Notes: generated by a model from the sequence alone, not told the origin. A stretch of DNA of 64,000 bases from a gamma proteobacterium symbiont of Ctena orbiculata (GCA_003058495.1 QBVC01000031.1:1-64000); one strand, 5' to 3'. Counted from the stretch's first letter, positions 36,662 to 46,183 are shown. Numbers and translations: made by a program.

Positions 36662-38785
36662 TCATGTGGTGAGAACACGATAGATATCCGCTATGCGGGT
36701 TGGAAGTTTGTTGACCCGGTCTATGACCGTGAAGTTGGATCCACCGTACATATGCGGCAGATAATCGCGTGCTGTGCTATCGATGGTGATGCAATAGGGG
36801 TGTATCCCCAGACCTTTTATCTCGTTAAGCGCTTTGCGGGTGTCTTCAATACCATAAGCCCCTCGATAGCCATCGATGTCGTCGGGTCGACCGTCGGACA
36901 GGGTGATCAGCAGGCGGGTGCGTGCCTCGACCCTGCCAAGCCTTGTACCAAGATGACGGATAGCCGTACCTAAACGAGTGTAATCCTGGGGCTGGATACC
37001 CTGGATGCGATTCCGGACTCCGTCACCATAGCACTCGTCAAAGTCCTTTATATGATACGAACGGCAGCACCGGTTCCCCCTCCCAGAAAAGCCATAGATA
37101 GCGTATCGGTCACCGAGCAGCTCCAACACTTCACACAACAGGATCAGTGCTTCACGCTCGACCTGGTTGATCCAACCCGCGGTTGAAGCGCTCATGTCGA
37201 TCATGAACATGACTGCCACGTTACGCTCCCGCAACTGGCGGCGGACGAAGAGTCGGTCGCTGCCCTGATGGCCGGCATGGGTATCGGCCCATGCCTCGAC
37301 GGCGGCATCGATATCGATGTCATCCCCATAGGGTTCGCGTCTCAACACCTGGCTTTCCTGGCGCATGGCCTCGAAACTGCGCCTGAGCTGTTTAAGCAAT
37401 CCACGATACTTTTGTTGGGTTTGCGCCACCAGCGCACCCGCTACCGGCTTGACGGTCGATTCCCGCATAAGGCACCAGTCCCTGCGGTATCGTCGTCGCG
37501 ACTGGTCCCATTCATCATAGCTGAAGCATGGTTCACCGGTTTTTATGGGGGATTCAGCATCTTCGCCTGCATCCGCCAGCTCCCCTGACCGATCGGTATA
37601 TTCGTTGGCGGGGTCGTAATCAGGCAGCTCTCCCTGCTCCGCCGGGAGGGAATTAAATTCTGCGGATATCTCCGCCTCCACAACATCAGCTGGTCGTGCC
37701 GCCCGGTTTTCGAGCTGTTCGCTATCGAAGTAACGGTTTGACTTTGATGCCAATCCGCTCACTCCAGGATCGCCACGAGTCTCTTCCGTCCCCGTCTCCC
37801 GGTTCTTGCGCAGGCCCTTCCCGGTGACACCGGTCACCCGATCCAGACACAGTTGACCCTGATAGATCGCCGCCTGCGGAATCATGCCAAGCGGATAGAT
37901 TTGCCGCAAACAAGCAAGGCTAGTTCCAACATCGGATTCCGGGCGTTGTAATATCTCGCCCGCATCCTGCCACCGATAATCGGTATCACCGCTTGCGGAC
38001 TTCAGTTTCCCCATTTCCCGTGCCAGACCAGGCAGTTCACGACTGATGCAGGCGTCGAGACGCATGGTTTCAAGACCATGAAACAAGTTGATCGCGCGCT
38101 CAGTATCGGGGAAACGCTGCAGCGCTTTGGCAATATCAATATCCCAGGTGCCATAGGTGATCTGGGCCCATTGATGGATCATCAGTGCCTTGTAGAGCTG
38201 GAAGTTCTCTTCTCGTGTAGCAAAGTGGTCGATGCGCCCAGGCAGAAAAAACGACCGGGTATCGGTATAGGGCCGATCCGCAGACAGGAGCTTGTATGCC
38301 TTCCCACTCAGCCCATGGAGTAAGCCATTGAGCAACCGTTCTATTTCAGGCAAAGTGACACAACCGCTCTGATCGGCGGGCTGCAGACCACTGAATGACT
38401 TCAGGTAAGCCAGGGCAGTGTCGAGGTCAGCATCGGCATAAGCATCCATGAGGCCATCGACCCAGGATGGCCAGACAGCGTCATCCAGCTTGGCAAGTTT
38501 CGGTGTCGCTAGATGGCAGAATTGATAGGCCAGCTCCGCAGAACTGAGTGATATCCTTTCGACACTGCCGATGAATCTTTCCTGTTCGACCAAGGGGAAG
38601 CCGGCGAGCGCCCTTGCCGGTTGCAACAGGCTGCGCCGGCGATTCATCACGTCTTCGAGAATAAGCTCCAGACGCAACTGCAATTCGCGTTCCTGCATGC
38701 CGCCGAATCGGGGAGTGGTTCGAGGCCTGGTTGGGATCACCTGTCGCGATTTTCGCGGTTTTTTTTTCAGCAAACCGAGAACCAT
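36662..38785 (-). CDS. NorD/CbbO-like VWA-domain protein
   Basis: Protein of 707 residues with a long helical N-terminal region (about 30-480) and a C-terminal von Willebrand A domain (about 515-700) with MIDAS motif D-M-S-A-S in FMIDMSASTAGW, then LGTAIRHLG and TLSDGRPDD. This is the NorD/CbbO type, which acts with a MoxR-family AAA+ ATPase (NorQ/CbbQ) to activate or insert metal in an enzyme. No MoxR gene is in the window. The palindrome promoter D and its neighbours suggest the client is the membrane monooxygenase, which is inference. Confidence 0.85.
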   Translation of the reverse strand: MVLGLLKKKPRKSRQVIPTRPRTTPRFGGMQERELQLRLELILEDVMNRRRSLLQPARALAGFPLVEQERFIGSVERISLSSAELAYQFCHLATPKLAKLDDAVWPSWVDGLMDAYADADLDTALAYLKSFSGLQPADQSGCVTLPEIERLLNGLLHGLSGKAYKLLSADRPYTDTRSFFLPGRIDHFATREENFQLYKALMIHQWAQITYGTWDIDIAKALQRFPDTERAINLFHGLETMRLDACISRELPGLAREMGKLKSASGDTDYRWQDAGEILQRPESDVGTSLACLRQIYPLGMIPQAAIYQGQLCLDRVTGVTGKGLRKNRETGTEETRGDPGVSGLASKSNRYFDSEQLENRAARPADVVEAEISAEFNSLPAEQGELPDYDPANEYTDRSGELADAGEDAESPIKTGEPCFSYDEWDQSRRRYRRDWCLMRESTVKPVAGALVAQTQQKYRGLLKQLRRSFEAMRQESQVLRREPYGDDIDIDAAVEAWADTHAGHQGSDRLFVRRQLRERNVAVMFMIDMSASTAGWINQVEREALILLCEVLELLGDRYAIYGFSGRGNRCCRSYHIKDFDECYGDGVRNRIQGIQPQDYTRLGTAIRHLGTRLGRVEARTRLLITLSDGRPDDIDGYRGAYGIEDTRKALNEIKGLGIHPYCITIDSTARDYLPHMYGGSNFTVIDRVNKLPTRIADIYRVLTT

Positions 38786-38816
38786 GAAATGCCCAGTATC
38801 CGCAGCAGATACCCCG

Positions 38817-38901
38817 ATTCTAGCAACCGGCAGCGACTGGTAGCTATACGTGTTAATACGTACTGTGCGTTACGCCTGCATGACATACAGTATTAACATG
38901 T
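38817..38901. promoter_or_regulatory. shared palindrome promoter D, apparently divergent
   Basis: Core ACGTGTTAATACGT (38848-38861). Towards the NorD-like gene it is followed by 25 nt and TAGAAT (38817-38822). Towards the flavoprotein-kinase operon it is followed by 24 nt and TACAGT (38886-38891), the same geometry in the other direction. A weaker second palindrome, CAGTATTAACATGT (38888-38901), lies 40 bp away over that second -10. From 38902 to 39163 I see nothing else. Confidence 0.7.
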
Positions 38902-39163
38902 GACAATAGCGACGCAAGCGTTGGTTGATGGGGAGCACGAGTAGTCAGACAAAAAACTCCAACTGCTTAGGTGCGACAGCTTTGTTCAGCCAGTAGTCAA
39001 CCTAAGAGGCATTAAGCTGAACATTGTAGAAAAGGGCCAAAACCAGCAAAATTGGCATATCAGGTCAATGGTGTAAAATTTGCTACAAAAAATAACCGCT
39101 GGTTGGACTATCGCTGTCTGAGAACAGACAAAATCAATCCGTACAATTTAGATCTATCAACCA

Positions 39164-40327
39164 ATGATTGCCCGTGACCTAGAATCCATTTTGGAGCAAG
39201 TACAAAATATCGCCAAAGGCGTCGTGGCCGATAACGCCAACGATGTTGATCGGCAAGCCCGTTGGCCGGAGGAAGCGATCCGGATGTTACAGAAAGCAGG
39301 CATTGCCGGATTGACAGTGCCCGCTGAATACGGCGGGCTCGGTCACGGGTCTTTCGCTGTCGCTCAGGTGTGTGAACTACTCGGTCAAGAATGTGGCTCC
39401 ACCGCCATGTGCTTCGGTATGCACTGCGTGGGTTCCGCGGTGCTTTCCGCCAAGGCGACATCCGATCAACAGGAGCGATTTTTGCATCCCATTGTGGCAG
39501 GAGAGCACCTAACGACCTTGTCTCTGAGCGAAGCCGGAACCGGTTCCCATTTTTATATACCCAGTACCCAGCTGGATGCGATTTCACCTCAGGCCTATCG
39601 GATAAACGGTACCAAGACATTTGTCACAAATGGTAACTACGCGGATTCCTATGTCGTTTCGACCGTGGCAGCGGGGCCTGACGGACCCTTGGGTGAATTC
39701 TCCTGCATCGTTGTCCCTGCCACGTCGGAAGGTCTGGAGTGGGGGCCTCCCTGGTCCGGCATGGGGATGCGGGGCAATTCGTCCAGAAGCCTGACGCTGG
39801 ACAATGTGGAAATCGAGCGAAATAATCTGCTCGGTGAGGAAGGGGATCAAATCTGGTACGTTTTTCAAGTCGTTGCGCCGATTTTCCTCATGGCCATGAC
39901 GGGCACCTACCTGGGCATAGCCAGTGCGGCGCTGGAAGAAGCAAGGGTCCACTTGCTCAAACGACAGTACAAGGAGAGCGGATCGGGTCTTTCCCAGGTA
40001 CCCGTGGTACAGCATCGACTGGGATGTTTGTGGGGAATGCTGGAGCGCACCCGGCGTCTCTGCTACCACGCGGCGGCCAGTTTCGATGCGGGAGAACCCG
40101 ATGCCCTCCCTGCCGTGTTCACCGCCAAGGCCGAAGTGGCCGATTGTGCCGTGGCCATAGTTAATGAAGTCATGACCCTGAGCGGCGGCCAGGCCTACCG
40201 CGACGAGTCGAGACTGCACAGGCTTTTGCGAGATGCAAGAGCGGCTCATGTAATGGCGCCCACGACAGATGTGCTGCGCACCTGGACCGGCCGGGTGCTC
40301 CTTGGGCTTCCGATCCTGGGAGAATAG
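39164..40327 (+). CDS. acyl-CoA dehydrogenase-superfamily flavoprotein
   Basis: FAD protein of 387 residues with the acyl-CoA dehydrogenase fold: helical N-terminal domain, TTLSLSEAGTGSHF and KTFVTNGNYAD in the middle, and a helical C-terminal domain. Where true dehydrogenases have a catalytic glutamate (Y-E-G-T type), this one reads HVMAPTTDVLRTW, so the base appears missing. It may therefore be a group D-type flavin monooxygenase, an altered dehydrogenase, or a sensor partner. Only three bases separate it from the kinase gene, so they are one operon. Confidence 0.75.
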   Translation: MIARDLESILEQVQNIAKGVVADNANDVDRQARWPEEAIRMLQKAGIAGLTVPAEYGGLGHGSFAVAQVCELLGQECGSTAMCFGMHCVGSAVLSAKATSDQQERFLHPIVAGEHLTTLSLSEAGTGSHFYIPSTQLDAISPQAYRINGTKTFVTNGNYADSYVVSTVAAGPDGPLGEFSCIVVPATSEGLEWGPPWSGMGMRGNSSRSLTLDNVEIERNNLLGEEGDQIWYVFQVVAPIFLMAMTGTYLGIASAALEEARVHLLKRQYKESGSGLSQVPVVQHRLGCLWGMLERTRRLCYHAAASFDAGEPDALPAVFTAKAEVADCAVAIVNEVMTLSGGQAYRDESRLHRLLRDARAAHVMAPTTDVLRTWTGRVLLGLPILGE

Positions 40328-40330
40328 GCT

Positions 40331-42391
40331 GTGCGCGGCTTGCACGAAACGCAAATTTCTGAAGATAAACCAGGCGGTGAAGCGCGCCCGGCGGACAACC
40401 GTCGAATTCCTGAAGATGCAAACACGACCGAGTCCGCACAGCGTCAAATCGGCTCCAGGTACCAAGGCAGCGCGGTTCTACTGGGTGTCACCGCCGACAT
40501 CTGCCAATTGATTCGCGACAACTCTGACTCGAGCCTCAACCTGGTGGAGTTGGGTGGTTTGGAACAGCTCTACATCGGGCTGGAACAGGGCCGTATCCAC
40601 GTCGATATTCTGGTGATCGGCATCAGTCTGGATGAGCCGGTGCGCATTGCTCAACGGATACACTCCATGGGCGTGGACATATCCGTTGTGATACTCACTG
40701 AACCTGCATACTACAGTCAGCTCGAGAAGGCACTCAAGTTTGCCCCCTTTGTTGGACGCGATGTGACGCCTTATTCAACTGCCGAGGCCGACGCCCTGCC
40801 CGGCATCCTGTTGAATACGGCGATCAAAGTCCGAAAACGCAGGCAACACAGGGGGTCCATGGAGGCGGCGCAAGCCAGCCTGGGCAAGATATCGGACCAG
40901 CAGCCGAGGATTTCACACTACTTCGAGCGCCTGCTGGATCGCGCGCCCATCGGTGTCTTGAACCTCAACGTTATCGGCGCCATTCTCAGTCTGAACCGCC
41001 ATGCCTGCCAGGTGCTCGACGTCAGCGAAAGAGATGCGCTGGGAGTGCCCTTCACCGACTTCTTTGCGGAACACGAGAGGGACCGCTTGAAGGCCACAAT
41101 CGCCTGCTGTGTCGCACCGCTCGGTCGGACGCTGGCGGAGACATTTCGCATCGACAATATCGCAACCCGCTATGTTGAAGTGATCGCCTCATCCCTGGTG
41201 GACCGGTCCGGACAACTCGGATCCACTATCATCATGCAGGATGTAACCGCCCGTGTCTGCGCCGAGAATGAACGTAAGAAGGCGGTCGATGAGCTGCGAG
41301 CCAGCGAGCACCGCTATCGGGAGCTGGTTGAGACAATGAATGAGGCGCTGGCGCTTATGGATACGGAGTATCGTATCACTTTCGTCAACCGGCGGTTTTG
41401 CGACCTGTTCGGCTATCAGGAGGAAGAGATTATCGGTCGTCCATTGATTGACCTGGTCCACCAGGACACCAAGGAGTTGATGTGCCAACATATGGCCATG
41501 CCCGCCCAGGAGACTATAGACAGTTTCGAAATGGTCTGGTCCACCAGTGACGCGCGCACAATCTATACCTTGACGTCACCAAAAATGATCTTCGATGACC
41601 AAGGTCAATACACGGGTTGCCTCGGTGTCTTTACCGACATTACGGAGCGAAAAGAGGTCGAACAGCGGGAGAAACAGCACATGCTGGAGCTGGCCCAGGC
41701 CTCCCGGGTCAGTACGATCGGCGAGATGAGCAGTCAGATCGCCCATGAACTGGCCCAGCCGTTGAGCGCGATTGGCGGTCTGAGTACCGCCTTGCTGAAG
41801 CTCTTGAATGCAGGGACTGAGACCCGGGAAGATATCATCGATGTTCTCTCGGATATCTTAACCCAATCGGGTCGTGCCCGAGAGATCGTCATCGGTTTAC
41901 GGGACTTTGTCCGCAACAATGAACTCCGATTTGACAGAATCGAGTTGAATGAACTGGTCAACACGGTGATTCGGCTTGCGAATGTGGGCGCGCGCTGGGA
42001 CGGCATCGAAGTCAATCTCGCACTGGATGACTCACTGCCAAGGGCAGTCGGTGACAGAATTCTGATCGAACAAGCCATGCTTAACCTGATACGCAATGCC
42101 TGTGAGGCCATGCAAACAACGGCGGAGAGGCGGGTGCTGAGCATCACCACCCGCAGTCTGGCTGGCGGATATGTAGAAGTGTCGGTGGGCGACACAGGAC
42201 CTGGCCTGGATGGCGAGATGATGAAGAATGCCTGCACGCCTTTCATCACAACCAAGTCGGACGGCATGGGTATGGGGCTTGCCATCGTCCGCTCCATACT
42301 GGAAGCACACAAGGGCAGACTTTCCATTGTCAACAATCCTCAGGGAGGCGCCGTTTTCAGCTTTACTCTACCGGTATCGAAAGATGAGTGA
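40331..42391 (+). CDS. cytosolic PAS sensor histidine kinase, FixL-like
   Basis: Kinase of 686 residues with no membrane helix. An N-terminal pseudo-receiver-like region (about 45-170; VDILVIGIS and VVILTEP strands) is followed by two PAS domains (about 195-310 and 325-435), a HisKA domain with AHELAQPLSAIGGL (H472), and an HATPase domain with LIRNACEAM, GDTGPGL and GMGMGLAIVRSI. It starts with GTG three bases after the flavoprotein gene and overlaps the next by eight. It is a good candidate sensor for the palindrome regulon. Confidence 0.88.
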   Translation: MRGLHETQISEDKPGGEARPADNRRIPEDANTTESAQRQIGSRYQGSAVLLGVTADICQLIRDNSDSSLNLVELGGLEQLYIGLEQGRIHVDILVIGISLDEPVRIAQRIHSMGVDISVVILTEPAYYSQLEKALKFAPFVGRDVTPYSTAEADALPGILLNTAIKVRKRRQHRGSMEAAQASLGKISDQQPRISHYFERLLDRAPIGVLNLNVIGAILSLNRHACQVLDVSERDALGVPFTDFFAEHERDRLKATIACCVAPLGRTLAETFRIDNIATRYVEVIASSLVDRSGQLGSTIIMQDVTARVCAENERKKAVDELRASEHRYRELVETMNEALALMDTEYRITFVNRRFCDLFGYQEEEIIGRPLIDLVHQDTKELMCQHMAMPAQETIDSFEMVWSTSDARTIYTLTSPKMIFDDQGQYTGCLGVFTDITERKEVEQREKQHMLELAQASRVSTIGEMSSQIAHELAQPLSAIGGLSTALLKLLNAGTETREDIIDVLSDILTQSGRAREIVIGLRDFVRNNELRFDRIELNELVNTVIRLANVGARWDGIEVNLALDDSLPRAVGDRILIEQAMLNLIRNACEAMQTTAERRVLSITTRSLAGGYVEVSVGDTGPGLDGEMMKNACTPFITTKSDGMGMGLAIVRSILEAHKGRLSIVNNPQGGAVFSFTLPVSKDE

Positions 42392-42995
42392 AATTCAGAC
42401 TCTATACATAGTTGATGATGAAGAACCAGTACGCCGCGCATTGATCATGTTGGCCAGAGCTGAAGGTCTTCAATCAAAGCCCTATGCCTCTGCGCGGGCC
42501 TTTCTCGATGCAATGGAAAAGGCAGGTCCGGGATGTCTGCTGCTTGATATCTGTATGCCTGACATGTCAGGACTTGAACTTCAAGAGGAATTGAAAAAAC
42601 GCGCTTGTCCGTTGCCTGTCATTATATTGACTGGTCATGGTGACGTACCCACCGCTGTGCGCGCGATGCAGGCCGGTGCACAGGACTTTATCGAAAAACC
42701 CTTCGACAGTGAAGACCTGATGGAGCGGGTGCACAGATGCCTGGACAATGAAGCTCGAGGCAGGCGGTTGGATCAACTGCGCCAGGAGGCATCCAACCGA
42801 ATCACCCGCTTGACGCCCAGAGAATCCCAGATCATGGAACTTCTGGTCGCCGGCCGTCGGAACAAAGAGATTGCGCAGGAACTCTTCATAAGCTTCAGGA
42901 CCGTCGAACTGCATCGGGCAAAGATCATGGAAAAGCTCGAGACAAAATCCTTTTCAGATGTGGTTCGAATGTCCCTGTTACACAATATGGGTTAG
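42384..42995 (+). CDS. FixJ/NarL-type response regulator
   Basis: Response regulator of 203 residues with receiver (phospho-acceptor D55 in CLLLDICMPD, ILTGHGD, IEKPFD) and a C-terminal LuxR-type HTH (LTPRESQIMELLVAGRRNKE, VELHRAKIMEKL). Its ATG overlaps the kinase stop. Relatives such as FixJ, TodT and StyR bind palindromes just upstream of sigma70-type promoters, which is the geometry seen at the six shared sites. I infer that it binds them. Confidence 0.9.
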   Translation: MSEIQTLYIVDDEEPVRRALIMLARAEGLQSKPYASARAFLDAMEKAGPGCLLLDICMPDMSGLELQEELKKRACPLPVIILTGHGDVPTAVRAMQAGAQDFIEKPFDSEDLMERVHRCLDNEARGRRLDQLRQEASNRITRLTPRESQIMELLVAGRRNKEIAQELFISFRTVELHRAKIMEKLETKSFSDVVRMSLLHNMG

Positions 42996-43176
42996 CTATC
43001 GATTTTTTTATGGGTTGCAGAGAGCTGCTCGCCTGTACGACACCCGCTCCGTATAGCGAAATATAAGCATACAGTTAGTTGTTACGAACCAAATCCCCGG
43101 ATCCTCCACAGCATTGCCTGTAATCCCATTTTTCACATCCAACCATGATTATTTAGCTGCGCGCCAAGCCGCATTC

Positions 43177-43220
43177 ACGTGTTAATACGTATTTACCGTA
43201 TAGAGGGTCGGATCTAACGT
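43177..43220 (+). promoter_or_regulatory. shared palindrome promoter E (hemoglobin-ferredoxin-GST-reductase operon)
   Basis: Core ACGTGTTAATACGT (43177-43190), ATTTACC, 17 bp, and TAACGT (43215-43220). It is the closest match to promoter A of mtoX; likeness extends across about 50 bp. The leader to the first ATG is about 135 nt. Confidence 0.8.
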
Positions 43221-43363
43221 TTTAATTAACGCCCGCACCTTATTCTCAGTCGGTTCCGGGTAGGATTATGACAAGCGTTCACGACATTGATTCGCGGCTC
43301 TCGCGTGTATCGGTTTCCTGGGCGCGCTTACTTCAACATTTCTTAAACTCGGAGGCAACAACA

Positions 43364-43732
43364 ATGAGCGAAGCTGAAGCCACGCTTTATACTCGTTTGG
43401 GAGGTAAGGATGGTATAGCTGCCATCGTGGATGATATCTGGGACAACCATGTCAGCAATCCCGCTATCAAACAACGCTATGCGGCAAGCGATCCGGAAAA
43501 TGTAAAGCGGCTTGTCCGGGAATTTTTTGGCGCTGGAATCGGCGGGCCGGAAACCTACACCGGCCAGGACATGCTGACCGCTCACAAGGGAATGAACATC
43601 AGCGACAAGGAGTTTGTGGCCGTCGTCGACGATGTGTTGGCCGCTCTGGACAAGAATGCAGTGGGGCAGCGGGAAAGGGACGAGGTACTCTGTATCCTCT
43701 ACTCGATGAAGGGCGACATTGTCCACGTCTAG
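43364..43732 (+). CDS. group 1 truncated hemoglobin
   Basis: Heme protein of 122 residues: TLYTRLGGKDGIAAIVDDIW at the start, then GGPETYTGQDMLTAHKGMNIS, where the histidine in AHKGM is the proximal ligand. TrHbN-type globins bind oxygen or detoxify nitric oxide. I start at 43364, after CGGAGG; the longer frame to 43268 is untranslated leader. As first gene of a monooxygenase electron-transfer operon it may supply oxygen or protect the enzyme, which is inference. Confidence 0.88.
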   Translation: MSEAEATLYTRLGGKDGIAAIVDDIWDNHVSNPAIKQRYAASDPENVKRLVREFFGAGIGGPETYTGQDMLTAHKGMNISDKEFVAVVDDVLAALDKNAVGQRERDEVLCILYSMKGDIVHV

Positions 43733-43791
43733 CGATGATCTGTTTCACCTCATCTCACTACCCATAGAACAAATATATACGGAGTCGATCC

Positions 43792-43974
43792 ATGAGCAAA
43801 ATCAGTTGGGACGAGAAGATATGTCAGCACGCAGGAAACTGCGTCAACGGCCTTCCCCAGGTGTTCAAAGTCGAGAACAACCAATTCGTTATCAAAGAGA
43901 ATGCCGCTGGGGTGGAGGAGATCAAAGCAGTGATTAAGAGCTGCCCTTCGGGGGCACTCAAATACAACGATTGA
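43792..43974 (+). CDS. divergent mono-cluster ferredoxin (Fer4_19-like)
   Basis: Protein of 60 residues with three cysteines: C11 and C17 in CQHAGNC, and one in SCPSGAL; H13 may be a fourth ligand. The pattern resembles the PF06902 single-cluster ferredoxins, not rubredoxin. It could carry electrons from the reductase two genes downstream to the membrane monooxygenase. Confidence 0.75.
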   Translation: MSKISWDEKICQHAGNCVNGLPQVFKVENNQFVIKENAAGVEEIKAVIKSCPSGALKYND

Positions 43975-44021
43975 GGCAGCGTTCACGAACGCTGCCCAAC
44001 CTACAAGGAGACGAGAATACC

Positions 44022-44708
44022 ATGTTAGGCGACCACCTGAACACGAAAATGCAACTGTTCGGCATAGCAGGAGATCCGGACACCCTGAAGTGCCTGATGA
44101 CGGCCGGCGAGAAAGGCGTGGATATCGAGAGTCGTGCCATCGGCGAATCCGCGCTGTCAGCCGATTCTCAGGAGTTCCGTTCCATGTCCCCATTCGGCAC
44201 CACCCCCTGCCTCAAGGACGTGGATTTCATCCTTTGCGGAACCCTGACCATCATGTCCTATCTCAACGACAAGGGGTTTGGACCGTCCCTGATCCCGCGT
44301 AACGGCGTGGCCCGGGCATTACATTACCAGTGGTCGGAAATGGCCTCACAACATATGGCACCCCAAGTGGCAAAGCTTGCATCGGGCGAAGCGGATGACA
44401 GCACGACAGCAACGTTGGCAGCCCTGTTCGATGCCCTGGACAAGCAATTGCAGAACAAGCGCCACCGTGGCGAGTTTATAGTAGGTGAGTTTTCACTTGC
44501 CGATATCCACTGGGCACCCTATATACATTGTTGTGAACTTGTCGACATGGGCGACCTGATTACAAACCGCAGTGCGATCAGTGACTGGTGGGAAAAGGTC
44601 AAGACGCATAAGAGCACAAGCAAGGAAAACTACCTGGCGTACAACGTTCTGCCCACATTGGCGGAAATCAAATCCAACAAGATCCGTTCTGTCACGATCA
44701 ACACCTAG
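44022..44708 (+). CDS. GST-like protein 1
   Basis: Protein of 228 residues with a thioredoxin-like N-terminal half (FGIAGDPDTLKCLMTAGEKG, SPFGTTPCL) and a helical GST C-terminal half (VGEFSLADIHWAPYIH). The usual glutathione-binding E/D-S pair after the cis-proline region is CGT here. It is related to two other GST-like genes at 46-48 kb. Starts at ATG 44022, 12 bases after AAGGAG. Conjugation of a reactive oxidation product, as by the isoprene-pathway GSTs, is one possibility. Confidence 0.75.
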   Translation: MLGDHLNTKMQLFGIAGDPDTLKCLMTAGEKGVDIESRAIGESALSADSQEFRSMSPFGTTPCLKDVDFILCGTLTIMSYLNDKGFGPSLIPRNGVARALHYQWSEMASQHMAPQVAKLASGEADDSTTATLAALFDALDKQLQNKRHRGEFIVGEFSLADIHWAPYIHCCELVDMGDLITNRSAISDWWEKVKTHKSTSKENYLAYNVLPTLAEIKSNKIRSVTINT

Positions 44709-44791
44709 CAAGATCCAGCCTTCCTTCAATATGCCAGGGATGGTTATTGAAGAGACGAAAATCCACAACTCATTGTAAGCGAGACGCCACT

Positions 44792-45877
44792 ATGTTCGGT
44801 CTCTTCGGCAAAGGCAAAAAAGACAACCAGGCCTTAATCCAACCATCTGGTGACAGAATGACGGTAAAGGCAGGTGATAACCTGTTGAAGGCTGGATTGT
44901 CCGCAGGATTGAGCTGGCCCCATGATTGCAGAGTCGGCAGTTGCGGCAGTTGCAAGTGTCGGCTAATCAAGGGCAAGGTTAAGGAGCTTTCGGATTTCGC
45001 CTATGTCCTCGACGGCGAAGAACTCCAGAGCGGGATGATCCTTGCCTGTCAATCGCTGCTTAAAAGCGATGTCGAGGTTGAGGTGCAATTGAATCCCTCC
45101 GATCATGACGCCGCGGTAGTCAGCACTACACCAGGCGTGCTCGAGTCGACCCGCATGCTCACCCATGACATCATGGAACTGAAGGTATCGCTCGACAAGC
45201 CACTACGGGAGCAGGGAGACCACTATATGGCCGGGCAGTATGCCGATATCAGCTTTCCTGGCATCAGTCATCCCAGAGCCTATTCCTTCGCAACCGCTCC
45301 GGAGAATGATAAAAGGAACGAGCTCACTTTTTTTATCCGCAAGGTCCCCAACGGGGAATTGACCGGGTGGCTTTTCGAACAAGACCGCACCGGCAGTCCG
45401 GTAACCGTCAGCGGTCCCTATGGTTCCTTCTGGTTGCGTGAGGGCGATGGCCCCGTGGTGTGCATAGCCGGCGGCAGCGGAATGAGCTCCATCAAGGCGC
45501 TGCTGGAACATGCCGCCAATGTGGGTTGCGAGCGGGACGTAATCTACCTGTTCGGCGCCCGAACCCAGGCCGACCTCTACTGTCTCGATGAGATGCACGC
45601 ACTGGAATCCCGATGGAATTCGGGACGCAGCCTGCGGTTTGTACCGGTACTCTCAGAAGAGCCTGATGGGAGCGATTGGCCAGGACTGAGGGGCATGGTG
45701 ACCGAGCACATTGTCAACCAGCTGAAAGACTGGACAAGCGCCCAGGCATACTTATGCGGCCCGCCACCGATGATCGATGCAGCGATGGATGTTCTGCGAA
45801 AACAGGGAATCTCCGACCAAGACATCCACTTCGACAAATTCCTTGACGCCAGCACCATACCGGGTGGAAGACATTAG
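44792..45877 (+). CDS. 2Fe-2S/FAD/NAD(P)H oxidoreductase, XylA/MmoC-like
   Basis: Reductase of 361 residues with an N-terminal plant-type ferredoxin (CRVGSCGSCKC plus a later cysteine in ILACQS), an FAD-binding domain (RAYSFATAP) and a nucleotide-binding domain (GGSGMSSIKALLEH, LCGPPPMIDAAM). This is the XylA/MmoC layout that takes electrons from NAD(P)H to an oxygenase. No rubredoxin is present, so the monooxygenase here may be served in the XylM-XylA way. Last gene of its operon. Confidence 0.9.
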   Translation: MFGLFGKGKKDNQALIQPSGDRMTVKAGDNLLKAGLSAGLSWPHDCRVGSCGSCKCRLIKGKVKELSDFAYVLDGEELQSGMILACQSLLKSDVEVEVQLNPSDHDAAVVSTTPGVLESTRMLTHDIMELKVSLDKPLREQGDHYMAGQYADISFPGISHPRAYSFATAPENDKRNELTFFIRKVPNGELTGWLFEQDRTGSPVTVSGPYGSFWLREGDGPVVCIAGGSGMSSIKALLEHAANVGCERDVIYLFGARTQADLYCLDEMHALESRWNSGRSLRFVPVLSEEPDGSDWPGLRGMVTEHIVNQLKDWTSAQAYLCGPPPMIDAAMDVLRKQGISDQDIHFDKFLDASTIPGGRH

Positions 45878-45912
45878 AGGCGCAAGAAAGACATGACGCA
45901 GTGGATGTATGA

Positions 45913-46125
45913 TCAGAACAAATGGGTTAGGTTGTTTTCGGTCATTAAACTGTACTGTAGGAGCCTAAGCTCGACCTCGGACATCTGTTGGTAGTTCTCG
46001 CTTTCCGGCGGGGCAATCCATCCTTCTACCAGTTGCAACGGCAAACCCAGCGCCTTGGCAACATCGGCACAACTTAGATCGAAGTTCTCCATAATCCTGA
46101 GCAACTCTCTGTTAGTCTGATTCAT
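45913..46125 (-). CDS. small helix-turn-helix protein
   Basis: Protein of 70 residues with one HTH (LSCADVAKALGLPLQLVEGW) and a following IAPPESENYQQMSE segment, as in small Cro-like proteins. GAGGG lies just upstream of the ATG. It is the last gene of the monooxygenase operon and might modulate it. Confidence 0.7.
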   Translation of the reverse strand: MNQTNRELLRIMENFDLSCADVAKALGLPLQLVEGWIAPPESENYQQMSEVELRLLQYSLMTENNLTHLF

Positions 46126-46183
46126 CGCGCCCTCGGGAAACTGGCGGCGAGCCCCGGCAGAGCCGGGGGAGGCCCGTTTGTAT

